From the NCBI GenBank assembly GCA_012934845.2, contig WNNJ02003583.1, forward strand, positions 1 through 64,000: 64,000 nucleotides of DNA, written 5' to 3'. Shown here piece by piece: positions 62,207 to 64,000 of the stretch. The notes under the pieces were generated by a model. It did no database searches. It saw only the letters and a list, made by a program, of their open reading frames with translations, and was not told the DNA's origin. The translations under genes were made by a program, and so were the position numbers. This DNA is from Pomphorhynchus laevis. Lineage: Eukaryota > Acanthocephala > Palaeacanthocephala > Echinorhynchida > Pomphorhynchidae. The first letter of the stretch is position 1. Each line of letters starts with the position of its first letter.

Positions 62207-64000
62207 TCACAAAAGTTTATGTTTGAATGCTGAAACCGATCTTGAGTTGACAATTTCTTCACTTAATCGGTTCCACTTACCTACGATTCGGTGTCCAAAT
62301 TGTACAGTTTTAGAGCGTATAACTCGGCGATGGGCTAAAGTAAAATTGTGTCTTCGCAAAGCCCGACTTTTCCGAACAGTCATCAATTCTCTTAAGACGT
62401 GATTTTCCTTGTGTAAAGCTTCCCATGTTGAACACATATCTCGCCGAAACCGAAGGTCGCTTATAGAAACCATACCAAGTTTTTTTAGCCTTTCATTATA
62501 AGGTAAGGCTTTAACTGAATTTACGAGCTTTGTTGCCCGGCGCAGCACATTTTCAATTCTACTTTTCTCGTATACTGTTCTTGGGAACGAACATTGTGAT
62601 GCATAGGTAAGATGACTGATCACAAATGCGTTGGCGAGTGCTCTAAATGAAACTGGACTCAACACACTAAAAGTTCTACGAATCATCCCAACCATTCGAT
62701 TTGCTTTCGAGCAAGCCAACTCAGTATTCCAACTAGTCGAAAAATCATTCGCAACTACTATTCCAAGGTCGCTAAGACGAGTTACTACTTTAATGTTCTG
62801 ATCCTCAAGATGATAAGTTGGATACACACTATGACTGCGTGATTGTAAACGCATACATGCACACTTTGATATATTCAGTGACAGACCATTCATATAAGCC
62901 CAGTTGGAAATGCTGTCGATATCCGATTGAACTAGCACCGTGTCCGAATCTGACCGGATAGCCTGCCAAATTTTTAGGTCGTCTGCATATAAAAGAGAGT
63001 GTGAGTTCAAAATGGAAGGAAGGTCATTAATGAAAATACAGAATAACAATGGGCCGAGGACCGAACCCTGCGGAACTCCAACATTGACCGGATAAGGATC
63101 AGAAAGAGAACCATTTACAACAACCTGATAGAATCTGTTAGATAAAAATTCTTTTATCCAGCGAATAATAAGTGGATCAATGTTTAGAGCACGCATTTTC
63201 TGAATCAAGATGTCATGTGGAACCATATCAAACGCTTTTGAAAAATCAAAAAATAATATATCAACATCAAAGCCCTTATCAACTAACGAACCCCAGCTAT
63301 TCTGGGCAATCAAGAGATTAGTGATTGTTGAGCGATCCCTTCGAAATCCATGTTGATTGTTACACAATAATTTGTTGGATTCTAGATAATCGCTTAGAAT
63401 GCGGTATATTATCCTTTCCAAAACTCGACAGAATACACACGTTAGACTTATCGGGCGATAATTTTCAACTGAAGATGGATCACCTTTCTTCAAAATGGGC
63501 CTTATCAACGAAAGTTTCCAATTCATCGGGACACAACCGAAGTATAAGGAAGCGACACAAATCCAATATAGTGGTATGCCGATAACATCAGCGATATTCT
63601 TGAGAAATACCGGTGGTAAACGATCAGGACAAATAGAACCTGACGATTTAAGCCGCTTGAGCTCTAGCACTACATCATTAACAGAAAACATCTGAAGAAT
63701 GTTTATATTCGATGGACAGTACGAGGCATTGGTTACGGAGGAGGATTTACGAACTCCTATGCAAAAATGTTGAGCGAAAGCATTCGCTATGTCATCATAT
63801 TTAATCAATGTGCAACCATCAGTATCAACAAGTGAACCAATGTGTTTATTTTTGTTGTTGAAATTAGCATAATTGAATACGGATTTAGGATTATGAATTG
63901 ACATTTGAGCAATTTTCTCTTCAAATTGACATTGTTTGAAGCGTTTAAGAAATGTGAACCGATTTATGGCCTCTTTATACCTACAGTAATCAATACTATT
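62207..64000 (-). CDS. CR1-like LINE ORF2, linker and RT (runs off the window)
   Basis: The frame is open from the window end (NSIDYCRYKEAINRFTFLKR) to 62207. It holds LKRLKSSGSICPDRLPPVFL, KKGDPSSVENYRPISLTCVF, motif A FFDFSKAFDMVPHD, motif B GVPQGSVLGPLLFCIFINDL and motif C SLLYADDLKIWQ. The C-terminal domain ends SAFKHKLL. It resembles the RT at 22665-24077. The endonuclease would lie beyond 64000. No break is visible in the part seen. A T-rich 3' UTR of about 85 nt leads to (AAT)n at 62120-62101. Confidence 0.85.
   Translation of the reverse strand, partial: NSIDYCRYKEAINRFTFLKRFKQCQFEEKIAQMSIHNPKSVFNYANFNNKNKHIGSLVDTDGCTLIKYDDIANAFAQHFCIGVRKSSSVTNASYCPSNINILQMFSVNDVVLELKRLKSSGSICPDRLPPVFLKNIADVIGIPLYWICVASLYFGCVPMNWKLSLIRPILKKGDPSSVENYRPISLTCVFCRVLERIIYRILSDYLESNKLLCNNQHGFRRDRSTITNLLIAQNSWGSLVDKGFDVDILFFDFSKAFDMVPHDILIQKMRALNIDPLIIRWIKEFLSNRFYQVVVNGSLSDPYPVNVGVPQGSVLGPLLFCIFINDLPSILNSHSLLYADDLKIWQAIRSDSDTVLVQSDIDSISNWAYMNGLSLNISKCACMRLQSRSHSVYPTYHLEDQNIKVVTRLSDLGIVVANDFSTSWNTELACSKANRMVGMIRRTFSVLSPVSFRALANAFVISHLTYASQCSFPRTVYEKSRIENVLRRATKLVNSVKALPYNERLKKLGMVSISDLRFRRDMCSTWEALHKENHVLRELMTVRKSRALRRHNFTLAHRRVIRSKTVQFGHRIVGKWNRLSEEIVNSRSVSAFKHKLL

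Noticed and set aside
1-64000. tRNA, rRNA or snRNA genes
   Set aside because: None could be recognised by eye on either strand; a covariance search would be needed to exclude short ones.

Overview
The window is eukaryotic and almost entirely transposable elements. AT-rich DNA, many non-LTR retrotransposons (LINEs), two kinds of Penelope-like element (PLE) and a broken HSP90 piece point to an invertebrate animal. The species cannot be named. No intact housekeeping gene, rRNA or tRNA was recognised. One 1.25-kb open reading frame (37230-38483, minus) does not look like an element and is the best host-gene candidate.

Layout. 1-2400: a PLE fragment with a GIY-YIG endonuclease piece, in frame with a truncated LINE. 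2400-4560: AT-rich non-coding DNA with a dispersed repeat. 4563-6494: decayed RTE-type LINE. 6954-7277: HSP90 fragment beside a perfect 22-bp inverted repeat. 8100-10000: remains of an LTR element. 10040-15397: Naiad-type PLE split by an R4-like LINE whose 3' end is also present in inverted form. 15560-20041: a CR1/L2-like LINE with an intact 969-aa ORF2. 20200-22600: repeat, CR1-like and R4-like fragments. 22665-27091 (minus): second CR1-like LINE, nearly complete. 27423-32880: LINE fragments. 33664-34935 (minus): canonical PLE with a hammerhead-like motif. 34945-36393: CR1-like fragment carrying a short LINE-tail insertion. 38560-40163: Naiad-type PLE. 40190-43521 (minus): I/Nimb-type LINE with an 18-bp minisatellite in its 5' region.

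43553-62120: the most striking part. At least ten copies or fragments of one LINE superfamily lie head to tail on the plus strand, separated by poly(A) and (ATT)n. They have an R2/R4-type restriction-like endonuclease and an N-terminal CXC-like cysteine module. Two are full length with uninterrupted ORFs (993 and 1003 aa). The window ends in a third CR1-like LINE (minus).

How the parts relate. The R4-like copies sit in (ATT)n/(AAT)n tracts, which are also the tails that CR1 and R4-like copies leave behind. Each insertion may therefore supply the next landing site. A 5' block of about 31-35 nt with core AGCTTAAACACACAA recurs near the 5' ends of LINEs from three clades (CR1, I, R4-like). This resembles a spliced leader captured by retrotransposition, or a shared promoter. 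Most R4-like copies share a short 3' hairpin; the CR1-like tails share a different one, with a compensatory base-pair change.
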